A stretch of 35,400 nt of DNA from Puniceicoccaceae bacterium. GTDB taxonomy: Bacteria > Verrucomicrobiota > Verrucomicrobiia > Opitutales > Opitutaceae. The translations under genes were made by a program, and so were the position numbers. Below, piece by piece: positions 16,647 through 24,976 of the stretch. The stretch is from positions 1-35,400 of the forward strand of contig REEB01000124.1 of NCBI GenBank assembly GCA_007695295.1. The letters are read 5' to 3'. Within the stretch, counting starts at the first letter, position 1, and every line of letters begins with the position of its first letter. Below the pieces are notes generated by a model. It did not search any database and had not been told where the DNA came from. It saw only the letters and a program-made list of their open reading frames with translations.

Positions 16647-19381
16647 TAGGCGGCGATGACCGACTGTTGCCCGCCCGCGACTTTCATCCCGTCGAGCGCG
16701 CCGTGGCAGAGGAAAGTCAGCTCCTCGAAGTCGAGGTCATAGTCGGAAGGATGCGGCAGGTAGAGGGTACCTTCGGTGCGCGAGTCGACCACTTCCGTAT
16801 CCAGAAAAGCAAGACCAAAACTGCTCAGGGTGAAGTCGTAGCCGCTGAGGAAAACCTTGGCCGGATCCATCGCGATCTGGTCGTGGATGCCGGAAACGCC
16901 GCCAAACCGGAGGTAGTATTTGCTGCGGTTTTTAAGCGTGTACCAACCATAGGGGGAACCGGCGAGATAGCTGAAGCCCTCGACCGGCGAGGCGGCGTTG
17001 TCGGAGACCGGCCCGGCCCGGAAGTTGAGGCCCGCGTAGTCGTGCAGTCCGTTTTGGTAGGCGGTGGTGCCGGCCCGTTCGGCGATTTGCCCATTGTTGC
17101 GGTTGACGCCCGAGAGATGGATGACCGCGGGGCGGAGATTGGCGGAGAGGCTGGAGCTGCCGCCGCGCAGGAAGTGGCCGGAGGAGGCGAACGTCGCCTC
17201 GATGAAGTCCGATGCGCGATGGGTGTAAACGTTCGCCCCGCTCTGCCAGGCCCAACGGAGGATGAAGGGGGATGGGAAAACTCCTTCAGCGATCAACCCG
17301 CCTTCCTGGTGGATGCGAAGCCGGTCATTGTCGGGCCGGAAGTTCGCGGTCTGAAAGCCAAGACCCGCACCGCAGCCGGGTGACCGGCAATCGGCCGGGA
17401 AACGCACCACCACTGAATCGCCGGGGAAAAGCTGCAGCCAACTGTTGGCGGTGTTGACCAAGTCGGAGGACACCGCCACCTGTCCGGATTCAAAGACCGC
17501 TTCGCTGGCGAAAGGCGCATGCATTCTCACCTGTCCGGATCCGAGCGTGAAGGTGGCGGTGAGCCGGGCGCCCTTGGCGGAGCCGACCGAGGCCACCCGG
17601 TACGTCCCGCCCACGGCGATCGCGCTGCGCCAGTATTGGTCGTTCGAATGCTTGATCTTTTTTGTCCCCGGCACCGGCGCCGCATCCATTTCTTGGTAGA
17701 GGTTGCCGAAGACGGCGCGGGCATTGTTCGTCCCCTCCGTCCACGGCGTACCTTCAAACCGCCCCAGCGGCACATTCCAAGTCAGCGCGCTCATCCGGGC
17801 CGCCACCGGTTTGGACTCTTCCACGACCCACAATTCGGATGTGGGCGGGACATTGATGACGGGATTGATGAGCGGATCAAGGGATTGGTTGAGGGGGACA
17901 TTCGCGAAAGGTATGGCCGGATTGAGCCGCGTGGCATGGGGGCTGTTCGCGAAACCGAAGCCGGCTGGAAAAAACGGTTGCACTGCGGTGGTCTCCGCTC
18001 CGTTCGGGGTCAGCCGGGTGCTGATGCGAAAGTAGCGGACATTGGCGACCTCCCCAAAGTCCGGCAGGCTCGGCGGCGTGACCGCGATGTTCGCTCCCCC
18101 GCGGTAGGCGGCGTCGCCATTGGGCAGGAGCCCGACCGGGATGCCGTTTTGACCGTAGGTGTGGCCCGGCATGCCTTCGATCGATCCTGCGTCGGCCGGC
18201 ACATTCCAAACAGTGTGGATTTCGCTGCCAACGTTGTTCGCACCGATCGAAGGGTCGTTGGTGATCTCGGAGACCATGGTCGCAATCTGGGCGTTGCCGG
18301 TGCCGAAAAGCAGACGTCCGCTGAAATGCAGCAATTGCGCGGGCGCCGAGTCCACCGTGTTTCCCGGCAGCACCAGCGGCGTGGGCGGGGGACGCTCCAA
18401 GTGGGAAATCTGTGCCCGGAGGCGGTACTGGTGGTTGACCGAGTCAAGCTGCACCCCGGGCTCGGGACGGAACTGGACCAGGCGGGTGAAGGCGGTCGTC
18501 TGGGGCCGTTGGAAGGGGGGGACGAAGGCGAAACTGTAGCTGTTGAGCGTCGGCTGCGGTGCGGCATTCACAAAAGTGTCCGCCACCGCGATGACCTCGT
18601 CGTTTCCATCCACCATTTCCAAACGGAAAATGACCGGGATGGTGTCATTGGTGGCGGGGAGAGTGGGGGAATCGTAGCGGTAGAGCCGGAATCCCACCTC
18701 CGCCGCAAAGGTGTCGCTGGCATTGGGACCGAAGATGGACCGGTCGGTGATCGTGACAGACTGCAGTAAGGCGACCGCGTTGAGGTTGGGATCCGCGCCC
18801 GGGGCTCCGGTGAAGTGAATGAAGCTGTTCGCAACCACCGATTGCTCCGGCCCGAGGGACTGGATGATCTCGCCGACCTCCCAGAAAAAGTCACCCTCCA
18901 CCCGGTAGGTGGTGTAGGGGTTCAGCCGCTCGGCCGGGCGGACAAAGTGGTCGATGGTGATGATCTCGTTGTTCGCCCCGGCCGGAATGGCAAAAACCAT
19001 GGGATCCGTCAGTACCTGCGGCGGCTCCATGGACGTCTCATCCCGGAGACTCACGGCCTCCCCGGTTTCCACATCGATGAGCCGGAAGCCGGCAAATCCG
19101 TGGACCTGGTCGACATTGGCCCCGGGATTGTCGAAGGCGACCCGCATGCGCACCCGGATCATGTCCCGGTTGTAGCCGGAACCGGGGTTAAATTCATCCG
19201 CATCCAACACATACCCGGGCGACGTGTAGCCCAAAAACTCGACCGTGTGGGAAACCGGCTCCGCCGAACCTGCTGCCAGAGAAGCGAAAAAACCGAAAGC
19301 CATCCCAACTGAGAGAACTTTCGGCGAGAATAAGCGTCTCCGGGAATCCGTGGCTACGGCCGAAGGCAGGGGGATTTTCAT
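16271..19381 (-). CDS. 5' part of a frameshifted giant secreted protein (signal peptide and beta-rich domains)
   Basis: Open frame of 1,036 codons encoding the exported N-terminal portion, about 976 residues to the apparent shift near 16450. The ATG at 19381 precedes a signal peptide (KVLSVGMAFGFFASLAAGSA, residues about 26-45). An upstream in-frame start at 19414 is possible but adds nothing typical. Several beta-sandwich-like segments follow, the last ending YGTIGVFPHGNLIPAARG. After IPDLA the translation turns into Arg/Pro/Ser-rich noise, while the protein-like sequence resumes in another frame. The whole interval 13788-19381 is 5,594 nt, which is two more than a multiple of three and so fits one missing base. 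This is the first gene of the coupled secreted-protein set. The cause may be a sequencing error or a real mutation; no slippery heptamer was found. No family is recognised. Confidence 0.65.
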   Translation of the reverse strand: MKIPLPSAVATDSRRRLFSPKVLSVGMAFGFFASLAAGSAEPVSHTVEFLGYTSPGYVLDADEFNPGSGYNRDMIRVRMRVAFDNPGANVDQVHGFAGFRLIDVETGEAVSLRDETSMEPPQVLTDPMVFAIPAGANNEIITIDHFVRPAERLNPYTTYRVEGDFFWEVGEIIQSLGPEQSVVANSFIHFTGAPGADPNLNAVALLQSVTITDRSIFGPNASDTFAAEVGFRLYRYDSPTLPATNDTIPVIFRLEMVDGNDEVIAVADTFVNAAPQPTLNSYSFAFVPPFQRPQTTAFTRLVQFRPEPGVQLDSVNHQYRLRAQISHLERPPPTPLVLPGNTVDSAPAQLLHFSGRLLFGTGNAQIATMVSEITNDPSIGANNVGSEIHTVWNVPADAGSIEGMPGHTYGQNGIPVGLLPNGDAAYRGGANIAVTPPSLPDFGEVANVRYFRISTRLTPNGAETTAVQPFFPAGFGFANSPHATRLNPAIPFANVPLNQSLDPLINPVINVPPTSELWVVEESKPVAARMSALTWNVPLGRFEGTPWTEGTNNARAVFGNLYQEMDAAPVPGTKKIKHSNDQYWRSAIAVGGTYRVASVGSAKGARLTATFTLGSGQVRMHAPFASEAVFESGQVAVSSDLVNTANSWLQLFPGDSVVVRFPADCRSPGCGAGLGFQTANFRPDNDRLRIHQEGGLIAEGVFPSPFILRWAWQSGANVYTHRASDFIEATFASSGHFLRGGSSSLSANLRPAVIHLSGVNRNNGQIAERAGTTAYQNGLHDYAGLNFRAGPVSDNAASPVEGFSYLAGSPYGWYTLKNRSKYYLRFGGVSGIHDQIAMDPAKVFLSGYDFTLSSFGLAFLDTEVVDSRTEGTLYLPHPSDYDLDFEELTFLCHGALDGMKVAGGQQSVIAAYWNAPLDVFAMQFVQEPGQECDPSNAFLTLGTATFSAHMPEVLYGTIGVFPHGNLIPAARGIPDLARASKRPPKPPCAGRSASPPTPPIPTKRTPSSRSPSPISMSPVWRRISSIRRLLRSPSVS

Positions 19382-19472
19382 GGCTGCTGACGGAGGTGAA
19401 ACCCCAAGTGTCACGGGCTCGACAGCAATCTCGACCCCAAAACTCCCGGAGCAAGGATGGACAGGGCAACGA

Positions 19473-19500
19473 CCTCAACCCTGCCGCTTGAGGGTGTCAA
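19473..19500 (-). promoter_or_regulatory. Possible control region of the giant-protein operon
   Basis: The intergenic stretch 19382-19583 must hold the start signals for the minus-strand operon. A consensus -35 hexamer TTGACA lies at 19500-19495 on the minus strand. A perfect inverted repeat, CCTCAA-9 nt-TTGAGG (19473-19493), follows at once, in the place where a spacer or operator would be. No good -10 hexamer is found at 16-18 nt spacing, so this is only a weak candidate. Confidence 0.22.
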
Positions 19501-19583
19501 GTGTTTTTACTCAACCCATTAGCTGTTCTTCACCAGTTGTCCGGAGGGAGGCATCACTCTTCATCCCCGGGGCCCAAGCTTTC

Positions 19584-20936
19584 TCACTCCGCCAAGCCGC
19601 CCAGCAGGGCCGAAGCGATGGCGAGGTAAATGAGCACGCCGCTAATGTCCGCGATCGAGGTCACCAGCGGAGCGCTGGCGGTGGCCGGGTCGAGCTTCAA
19701 CTTCTTCAGGATGAAGGGCAGCGACATCCCGATCACGCTGCCGATGATCACGATCGCGACCATGGAGATGGCGACCACTTGGGCGACTTCGATGCCGGAC
19801 CGGAAGTAGGCGACCGCAAAAACCGCCACCGCCATGCTCAAGCCGAGGAGGAAAGCCACCCGCAGTTCACGGAAGACTGCGAAGAGGTAGTGCTTCATTT
19901 TCACTTCACCGAGGGCCATGGCGCGGATGACGAGGGTCGAGGCCTGGGAGCCGGCGTTGCCGCCACTGTCGATGAGCAGCGGCAGGAAAAACACCAGGGC
20001 AACAACCGACTCGATCAACTCCTCGTAGGCGGCGATGCCGGCCCCGGAGAAAATATTCACAAACACCAGCAGCACCAGCCAGACGATCCGCCGTGCGTAG
20101 AGCGCGGTCACCGGGGTGGCAAGCAACGGGGTCTCCAATGGCTTGATCGCACCGCCTTTATGAATGTCTTCGGTGGCTTCTTCGACCGCGACGTCAAGCA
20201 CGTCATCGGCCGTCACAATCCCGAGCAGGACACCGTCGCGGTCGCACACCGGGAGAGCGAAGTAGCCGGTCTGCTTCATCAGGCGCACCGCCGCTTCCCG
20301 GTGCTGGGCGGCCTGCAAAGAAACGAAACGGCCGTCGAGCAAGTCGCTGACCTTGGCATCGTCCGGGGCCGCGATGAAGCGCCGCAGCCGCACGTCGTCG
20401 ATGAGGCGCCCTTGGTCATCAGTGACGTAGATCATGTTCAGCGTTTCGCTGTCTTGGGCGTGGGCCTTGATGTGACGCATGGCCTCCTGGACGGTCATTT
20501 CCTGCCGTACCGAGGCGAAGTCCGGCGACATCAACCGCCCCACGCTGTCCTCGGGGTAGCCGAGGAGGGTCAGCGCCACCTTGCGGTCATCCTGGTCGAG
20601 CAAACCAAGCAGCTTCTGAGTGGCCGCGGCCGGCAGCTCTTCGAGGAGAAAGGTGCGGTCGTCCGGACTGAGGTTGGCCAGTAGATCGGCGGTCTCCTTG
20701 TCCGTAAGGTCCGCGAGCAGGGATCGCTGGTGGGCGTCGTCGAGAAAGGAAAACGCATCCGCTGCCTTGTCCCGCGGAAGGCTGCGGAAAAGCAGGACCC
20801 GATCGCTCTTTCCGAGGGTGTCGAAGAGCGGGGGGAGCAGCTCGGGTGAAACCCTGGCAAGCACGTCGCGCAGCTCGCCGAAATTCTTCTTGGCGAGCAT
20901 TTCATGGATGATCTCGTTGGCCAAATTCCGGGTCAT
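19584..20936 (-). CDS. mgtE: Magnesium transporter MgtE
   Basis: Inner-membrane Mg2+ channel/transporter of 450 residues, the usual family length. Residues 1 to about 130 form the acidic helical MgtE N domain. About 135-260 are two CBS domains, which sense cytoplasmic Mg2+ (second one ending GIVTADDVLDVAVEEATEDI). From about 285 the five-helix membrane domain begins; it contains the conserved pore-region stretch LLIDSGGNAGSQAS and a C-terminal helix rich in Ala/Leu. The frame is open far upstream to 21305, but the N domain begins at the ATG at 20936 and the extra residues look non-coding. There is no Shine-Dalgarno sequence. The gene is divergent from the GH9-type enzyme gene and stands as a single transcription unit. 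The family also carries Co2+ in some species. Confidence 0.93.
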   Translation of the reverse strand: MTRNLANEIIHEMLAKKNFGELRDVLARVSPELLPPLFDTLGKSDRVLLFRSLPRDKAADAFSFLDDAHQRSLLADLTDKETADLLANLSPDDRTFLLEELPAAATQKLLGLLDQDDRKVALTLLGYPEDSVGRLMSPDFASVRQEMTVQEAMRHIKAHAQDSETLNMIYVTDDQGRLIDDVRLRRFIAAPDDAKVSDLLDGRFVSLQAAQHREAAVRLMKQTGYFALPVCDRDGVLLGIVTADDVLDVAVEEATEDIHKGGAIKPLETPLLATPVTALYARRIVWLVLLVFVNIFSGAGIAAYEELIESVVALVFFLPLLIDSGGNAGSQASTLVIRAMALGEVKMKHYLFAVFRELRVAFLLGLSMAVAVFAVAYFRSGIEVAQVVAISMVAIVIIGSVIGMSLPFILKKLKLDPATASAPLVTSIADISGVLIYLAIASALLGGLAE

Positions 20937-21165
20937 GGTTGGTTGGGAGGGTGCAGGGTCTGTCGCTTGGGTCGAGGCCGTGTCGCCGGAAACGAATTGA
21001 AAAAACACGGGGCCCGCCCTGTAAAGCCTTTCTCTGGGCAAATCCCCGCGTAGCGCCCCTGCGGATACGAAGCGCCGCTCGGCCAGCCCGGCGGGTTTAC
21101 ACATAAGCCTCTCTTTTTTCGGGATTGCTTCGCAGGTGGCTGCGTTCCCTCCCAGCATTCTCAGC

Positions 21166-23541
21166 ATGCTGACACCATCCCTGCCCCGGATCCTCCCGGT
21201 GATCGCGATCTTTTTGGCCATGAACCTTCTCACCCCTGTTGCTCCGGCCGCCCGCCTTGCGGAAGCTTCCATTCTGGACCGGGAGTTTCTGCTCCTGTAC
21301 TTCACCGACGGCGAAGTCGAGTTTCTCGACGATGCCTCCGGGCCGACCGCTTACGGAGGACACAGCCACGAACCGCGCTTGAACTGGGTTACCCCCCACG
21401 GCGAGCCGCTCGATGTGGCCGCGGCCACGTCCCGGAAGAGCTGGCGGCTGAGTTCGGCGGAGGACGAGCGCTACGGCCCGGACGGGCTCCCTCCCGAAGA
21501 CTGCCATCGCAAATCAAAAATCAACGGCCATGCCCAGCTCGAATGGGACGCCGCGGCCGACGACTGGCACAATGCATACACCCACAAGCACTTCATCTAC
21601 CTGCGTCTCCCCCACCCGCTTCGCGAGGGCGCCGCCTACACCCTCACCATCGCGCCGGAAACCAACACCGACCGCACCGAAGTGGAGCTGACTTTCGACA
21701 GCCGCCACTCCCGCTCCGAGGCCATCCGGGTCAATCTTGTCGGCTATCTTCCGCAAGCCTCGCTCAAAGCCGCCGACCTCTACCACTGGATGGGTGACGG
21801 CGGTGCGCGCGACTACAGCGGATTCGAAGGCAGCCGGGTCTACCTTTTCGAACCCTCCACCGGCGAAAGCCACCCGGTCGGCACGGTCCGTTTACACCAG
21901 CCCTCAGGAGCCGATGTTTCGGGCCATAATTTTACCCAGTCGCCGGTCTGGACGGCGGACTTCGGCAGCTTCGACCGCCCCGGCACTTACCGGCTCGTCA
22001 TCGAGGGCGTCGGATGCAGCCCGGACTTCGAGATCCGGGAGGACGTCTACCGCGATCCCTTCCGTGTCTCCACCCTCGGCTTTTTCTACATGCGCATCGG
22101 GGCCGACGGCATGCATCTGACGCCGGTTCCCCGTCGTCCCCTCTGGATCCCCGGCATGGACCCGGAGGACTGCCGCGTCCTCATCACCGACATGCACCCT
22201 TGGCGGCCCGAGTGGCCCGGTGGCGGCGACCGCTGGGATCAACCGCGCTTCTTCGCCCAGTTTGTCCTTCCCGGCGAACCGGAAAACCCCAACGCCTACG
22301 GCGGCCACTCCGACGCCCTCGACTGGGACCGCCACCTCGGCCACATCTCCATCATCTACGACATGCTCCTGCCCTACCTGCTGACCGGCGGTGCGCTCGA
22401 TGACGACGACATCGGCATCCTCGAGAGCGGCAACGGCATCCCCGACATCATCGATGAAGCCCGCGACGAGGTGGACTTTTTTCTCCGCCTCCGCCACGAA
22501 GGCGGGTACAGCCAGGGTCTCTCCAACCCCGACACCCGAACCAACATCCTCTACCAGGCAGGCAACACCCCGCTGGCCGCCTGGGCCAACGCCGTCAACG
22601 CCGCCATCCTCGCCGAGGCCTTCCGCGTCTCCGGCCACGATGAGTTGATGGACGAGTACATCGAGCACTCCCTCGAGGCCTTCCACTACGCGGACGCCCT
22701 TGAAGATCCCTGGCTGGAGCGCCGCCAAAACATCGGCGAAGGCTTCATCAGCGGCCGCGACCTCAAGGCCACGGCCGCGGCTTTTCTGTACAACCTCACC
22801 GGCGAAGAGCGATGGGAAACCGTCTTCGTGGAAAACTGCGTCATCACCACCCCGGAAACTCCGGTCCTCCGCTACATCTCCGGCAATCCCGGCGACTCCC
22901 ACAACCAGCTCTACGCCGCCGTCGCCTACCTCACCAGCCCCCGCGCCATCAACCACCCCGTCCTGCGCGACCGCCTCCGGGCCGCCATCCTCAACGACGC
23001 CCGCGCACAGGAAACCCGCCATGCCGAAACCCGCCCCTCCCGCCGCACCACCGACGACGCGACCGGTTGGTTTCAAACCGTGCAGAATGTCCACCGCACC
23101 ATCGCCGCCCATGCCTTCGCCAGGGATGCCGCCGATCGCGACGCCTTTCTCAACGCCCTCCTCTTGGAAGCGGACTGGGGCCTCGGCCGCAATCCCCTCA
23201 ACATCATCCAGATGACCACCGCGACGACCCCGCTGGAACGCCACCGCAGCGTCGTCAACATTTACACCAGCGGCCGCAACGATGGCACCCCCGGCCTTCA
23301 CCCCGGCCACACGCCCTACCTCAATCTCGGCCCCTGGGGCACCCACCGGGTCATGGGCAACCCGCTCAAACTCCATGAAGAGAGCCACCCTTATCCCGAT
23401 GACTACCGCGCTTGGCCGATGGCCGAATTGTACTACAGCACCCGCTTCGTTTACGCCCACTCCGAGTTCACCCCCCAGCAAACGATGCGCGGCAAGGCCG
23501 CCCTCTACGGCTACCTCTACGGGCTCGCACGAATGGACTGA
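21166..23541 (+). CDS. Secreted glycoside hydrolase family 9-type enzyme (cellulase-like)
   Basis: Exported 791-residue enzyme. Residues 1 to about 28 form a signal peptide; the GTG at 21136 and the ATG at 21220 are alternative starts. An N-terminal beta domain is followed by a CelD-type Ig-like domain (about 185-300, from AIRVNLVGYLPQ to the FEIREDVYRDPF linker). The (alpha/alpha)6 catalytic domain then runs from about 305 to the end. The GH9 catalytic motif, normally DAGD, reads DALD here (Asp383 and Asp386 in GGHSDALDWDRH), keeping both aspartates. Glu754 in MAELYYST is at the place of the acid catalyst. GH9 enzymes cleave beta-1,4-glucans or release glucose/glucosamine from oligosaccharides. 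The specificity here is unknown, and the neighbourhood suggests plant cell-wall material. It heads a run of plus-strand carbohydrate genes, 155 nt before the PL22-type gene. Confidence 0.83.
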   Translation: MLTPSLPRILPVIAIFLAMNLLTPVAPAARLAEASILDREFLLLYFTDGEVEFLDDASGPTAYGGHSHEPRLNWVTPHGEPLDVAAATSRKSWRLSSAEDERYGPDGLPPEDCHRKSKINGHAQLEWDAAADDWHNAYTHKHFIYLRLPHPLREGAAYTLTIAPETNTDRTEVELTFDSRHSRSEAIRVNLVGYLPQASLKAADLYHWMGDGGARDYSGFEGSRVYLFEPSTGESHPVGTVRLHQPSGADVSGHNFTQSPVWTADFGSFDRPGTYRLVIEGVGCSPDFEIREDVYRDPFRVSTLGFFYMRIGADGMHLTPVPRRPLWIPGMDPEDCRVLITDMHPWRPEWPGGGDRWDQPRFFAQFVLPGEPENPNAYGGHSDALDWDRHLGHISIIYDMLLPYLLTGGALDDDDIGILESGNGIPDIIDEARDEVDFFLRLRHEGGYSQGLSNPDTRTNILYQAGNTPLAAWANAVNAAILAEAFRVSGHDELMDEYIEHSLEAFHYADALEDPWLERRQNIGEGFISGRDLKATAAAFLYNLTGEERWETVFVENCVITTPETPVLRYISGNPGDSHNQLYAAVAYLTSPRAINHPVLRDRLRAAILNDARAQETRHAETRPSRRTTDDATGWFQTVQNVHRTIAAHAFARDAADRDAFLNALLLEADWGLGRNPLNIIQMTTATTPLERHRSVVNIYTSGRNDGTPGLHPGHTPYLNLGPWGTHRVMGNPLKLHEESHPYPDDYRAWPMAELYYSTRFVYAHSEFTPQQTMRGKAALYGYLYGLARMD

Positions 23542-23696
23542 GCCCGGATCGGGCCTTTCGGCCACGCCACCCGCTCCGCCGCGGAGCGCCGTCCCCGCTG
23601 GCGATCCCTTCGGCAACCCGGATGCACCGGAGGTGAGAACGAAGTCCTTTCCTTGATTGAATTGGCGTCCGCTCCGGTTCACAACACGGAAAACCC

Positions 23697-24845
23697 ATGC
23701 CGCCGCAGCCCACCTTTCCCTCCGAAAAATCAAACTTCCCCGATCCACTCACCGGCCGGACCGTCACCCGGTGGACCTGCGGATCCAGCAAAGACCAGCA
23801 TCTCTACTTCACTTCGTTCAGCGTCACGGTCGACAACCGCTGGCTCGTTTTTCTCTCCGAACGCGGCGGCCACCCCAATCTCTACGCTCTCTCCCGGCCC
23901 GAAGGCGCCCTCCGGCCGGTATCGCAAAACGGCAAAGGCCTCCTCCGCTCCTATGTCTACCCCTACGGCGGGGCGCACGGTCTCAGCAAAGCCGGTCCCG
24001 TCCTTGACCCCGCCCGCAACCGGCTTTTCTGGATCCAGGATAACGCCGTTTGGATGGGCGTGCTCGACGAGGCCGGGGCTCCGCTTCGCCTTGCCTCCCT
24101 GCCCCCCGGCACTTGGTCGGCCTTCACCCATGTGTCACCGGACGGTCGATACGTCTGCGTCCCGGTGACCGATGAGCGCGCCTTTGACCCCGCGATGAAG
24201 AGCCAGGGCGAACAGATGCGGGACACCGTCGCCCGTATCCGCCGGCACGGCTGGAAAAGCCATATCCTGCTTTTGGACACTGAAAGCGGCCGGATCGACA
24301 CCGTCGCCGAAGTGCCCTTCTGGGTTACCCATGTCCAGTTCGATCCCGCCGAGAGCGGCCGCATTCTTTTCAACCAGGAGGGAGGGTCGATCGTGCGCCC
24401 CCGCATCTGGTGCCTGGAAACCAACGGCAGCTTCCGCCCGCTCTACGACCCCGACGCCGAAAAGGTCGAATGGGATTCTCATGAAAACTGGGATCCCCGC
24501 GGCGGCGCCGTCGTCTACCATGGCCGGATCGATGAACAACCCTACCTCGCCGCACGCACTTGGGAGGGCCGGCTGCTCTATCGCCACTTTCTTCCGCCGG
24601 CCCTCGACTTCCTCCACGCGACTCTCACCATGGACGGCCGCTTCCTGCTCATCGACTGCCGGGACGGCGTCCTTGCCCGGGTCGATCCCTCCTCCGGAGC
24701 CGTTGAACCCCTCTGCCGCCACGACTCCTCCAGCCGCGAACAGGACTGCCATGTCCATCCCATCACCACACCCGATGCCGCCAGTGTCATCTTCACTTCC
24801 GACCGCGCCGGGTCCGTCGACGTCTATGAGGTCTCGCTTTCGTAG
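23697..24845 (+). CDS. Oligogalacturonate lyase-type beta-propeller (PL22)
   Basis: A 382-residue seven-bladed propeller resembling oligogalacturonate lyases, which beta-eliminate short pectin fragments to unsaturated uronates in the cytoplasm. No signal peptide is seen, in line with an intracellular role. Blades show TolB-like turns (VSPDGRYVCVPV, VIFTSDRAGSVDVY). The Mn2+ ligands of PL22 are a histidine in one blade and a Q-x2-H-x-H cluster in the last. Here they are His262 (WDSHENWDP), Gln349, His352 and His354 (EQDCHVHP), with His212 (WVTHVQFDP) at the place of the catalytic base. All key residues are present, so the enzyme is probably active. It lies between the GH9-type and GH78-type genes on the same strand. 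A non-enzymatic TolB-like protein is less likely, given the intact metal site. Confidence 0.8.
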   Translation: MPPQPTFPSEKSNFPDPLTGRTVTRWTCGSSKDQHLYFTSFSVTVDNRWLVFLSERGGHPNLYALSRPEGALRPVSQNGKGLLRSYVYPYGGAHGLSKAGPVLDPARNRLFWIQDNAVWMGVLDEAGAPLRLASLPPGTWSAFTHVSPDGRYVCVPVTDERAFDPAMKSQGEQMRDTVARIRRHGWKSHILLLDTESGRIDTVAEVPFWVTHVQFDPAESGRILFNQEGGSIVRPRIWCLETNGSFRPLYDPDAEKVEWDSHENWDPRGGAVVYHGRIDEQPYLAARTWEGRLLYRHFLPPALDFLHATLTMDGRFLLIDCRDGVLARVDPSSGAVEPLCRHDSSSREQDCHVHPITTPDAASVIFTSDRAGSVDVYEVSLS

Positions 24846-24976
24846 CAATATTCTCACTACGGAACTTTCCACCATCACGGTGGGAGTCCACGTCCCCTGC
24901 CACCGGTAAGCCGGCCGTTGATCGCTCCGTTGGAACAGTGCGCAAACTTGCGACTGCCCAGACCTTCTCACCAATT

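Noticed and set aside
20937-21305. N-terminal extension of MgtE to 21305
   Set aside because: The extra 123 codons are Arg/Ala-rich, overlap the start of the divergent GH9-type gene and are absent from normal MgtE proteins.
23542-23570. Possible rho-independent terminator after the GH9-type gene
   Set aside because: The hairpin GCCCG-GAT-CGGGC has only a 5-bp stem and is followed by CTTTCGG, without a T-run.
21904-23748. Minus-strand open frame of 614 codons opposite the GH9-type gene
   Set aside because: Composition is low-complexity Gly/Val/Asp/Glu, typical of antisense to GC-rich genes; the plus strand has clear GH9 motifs.
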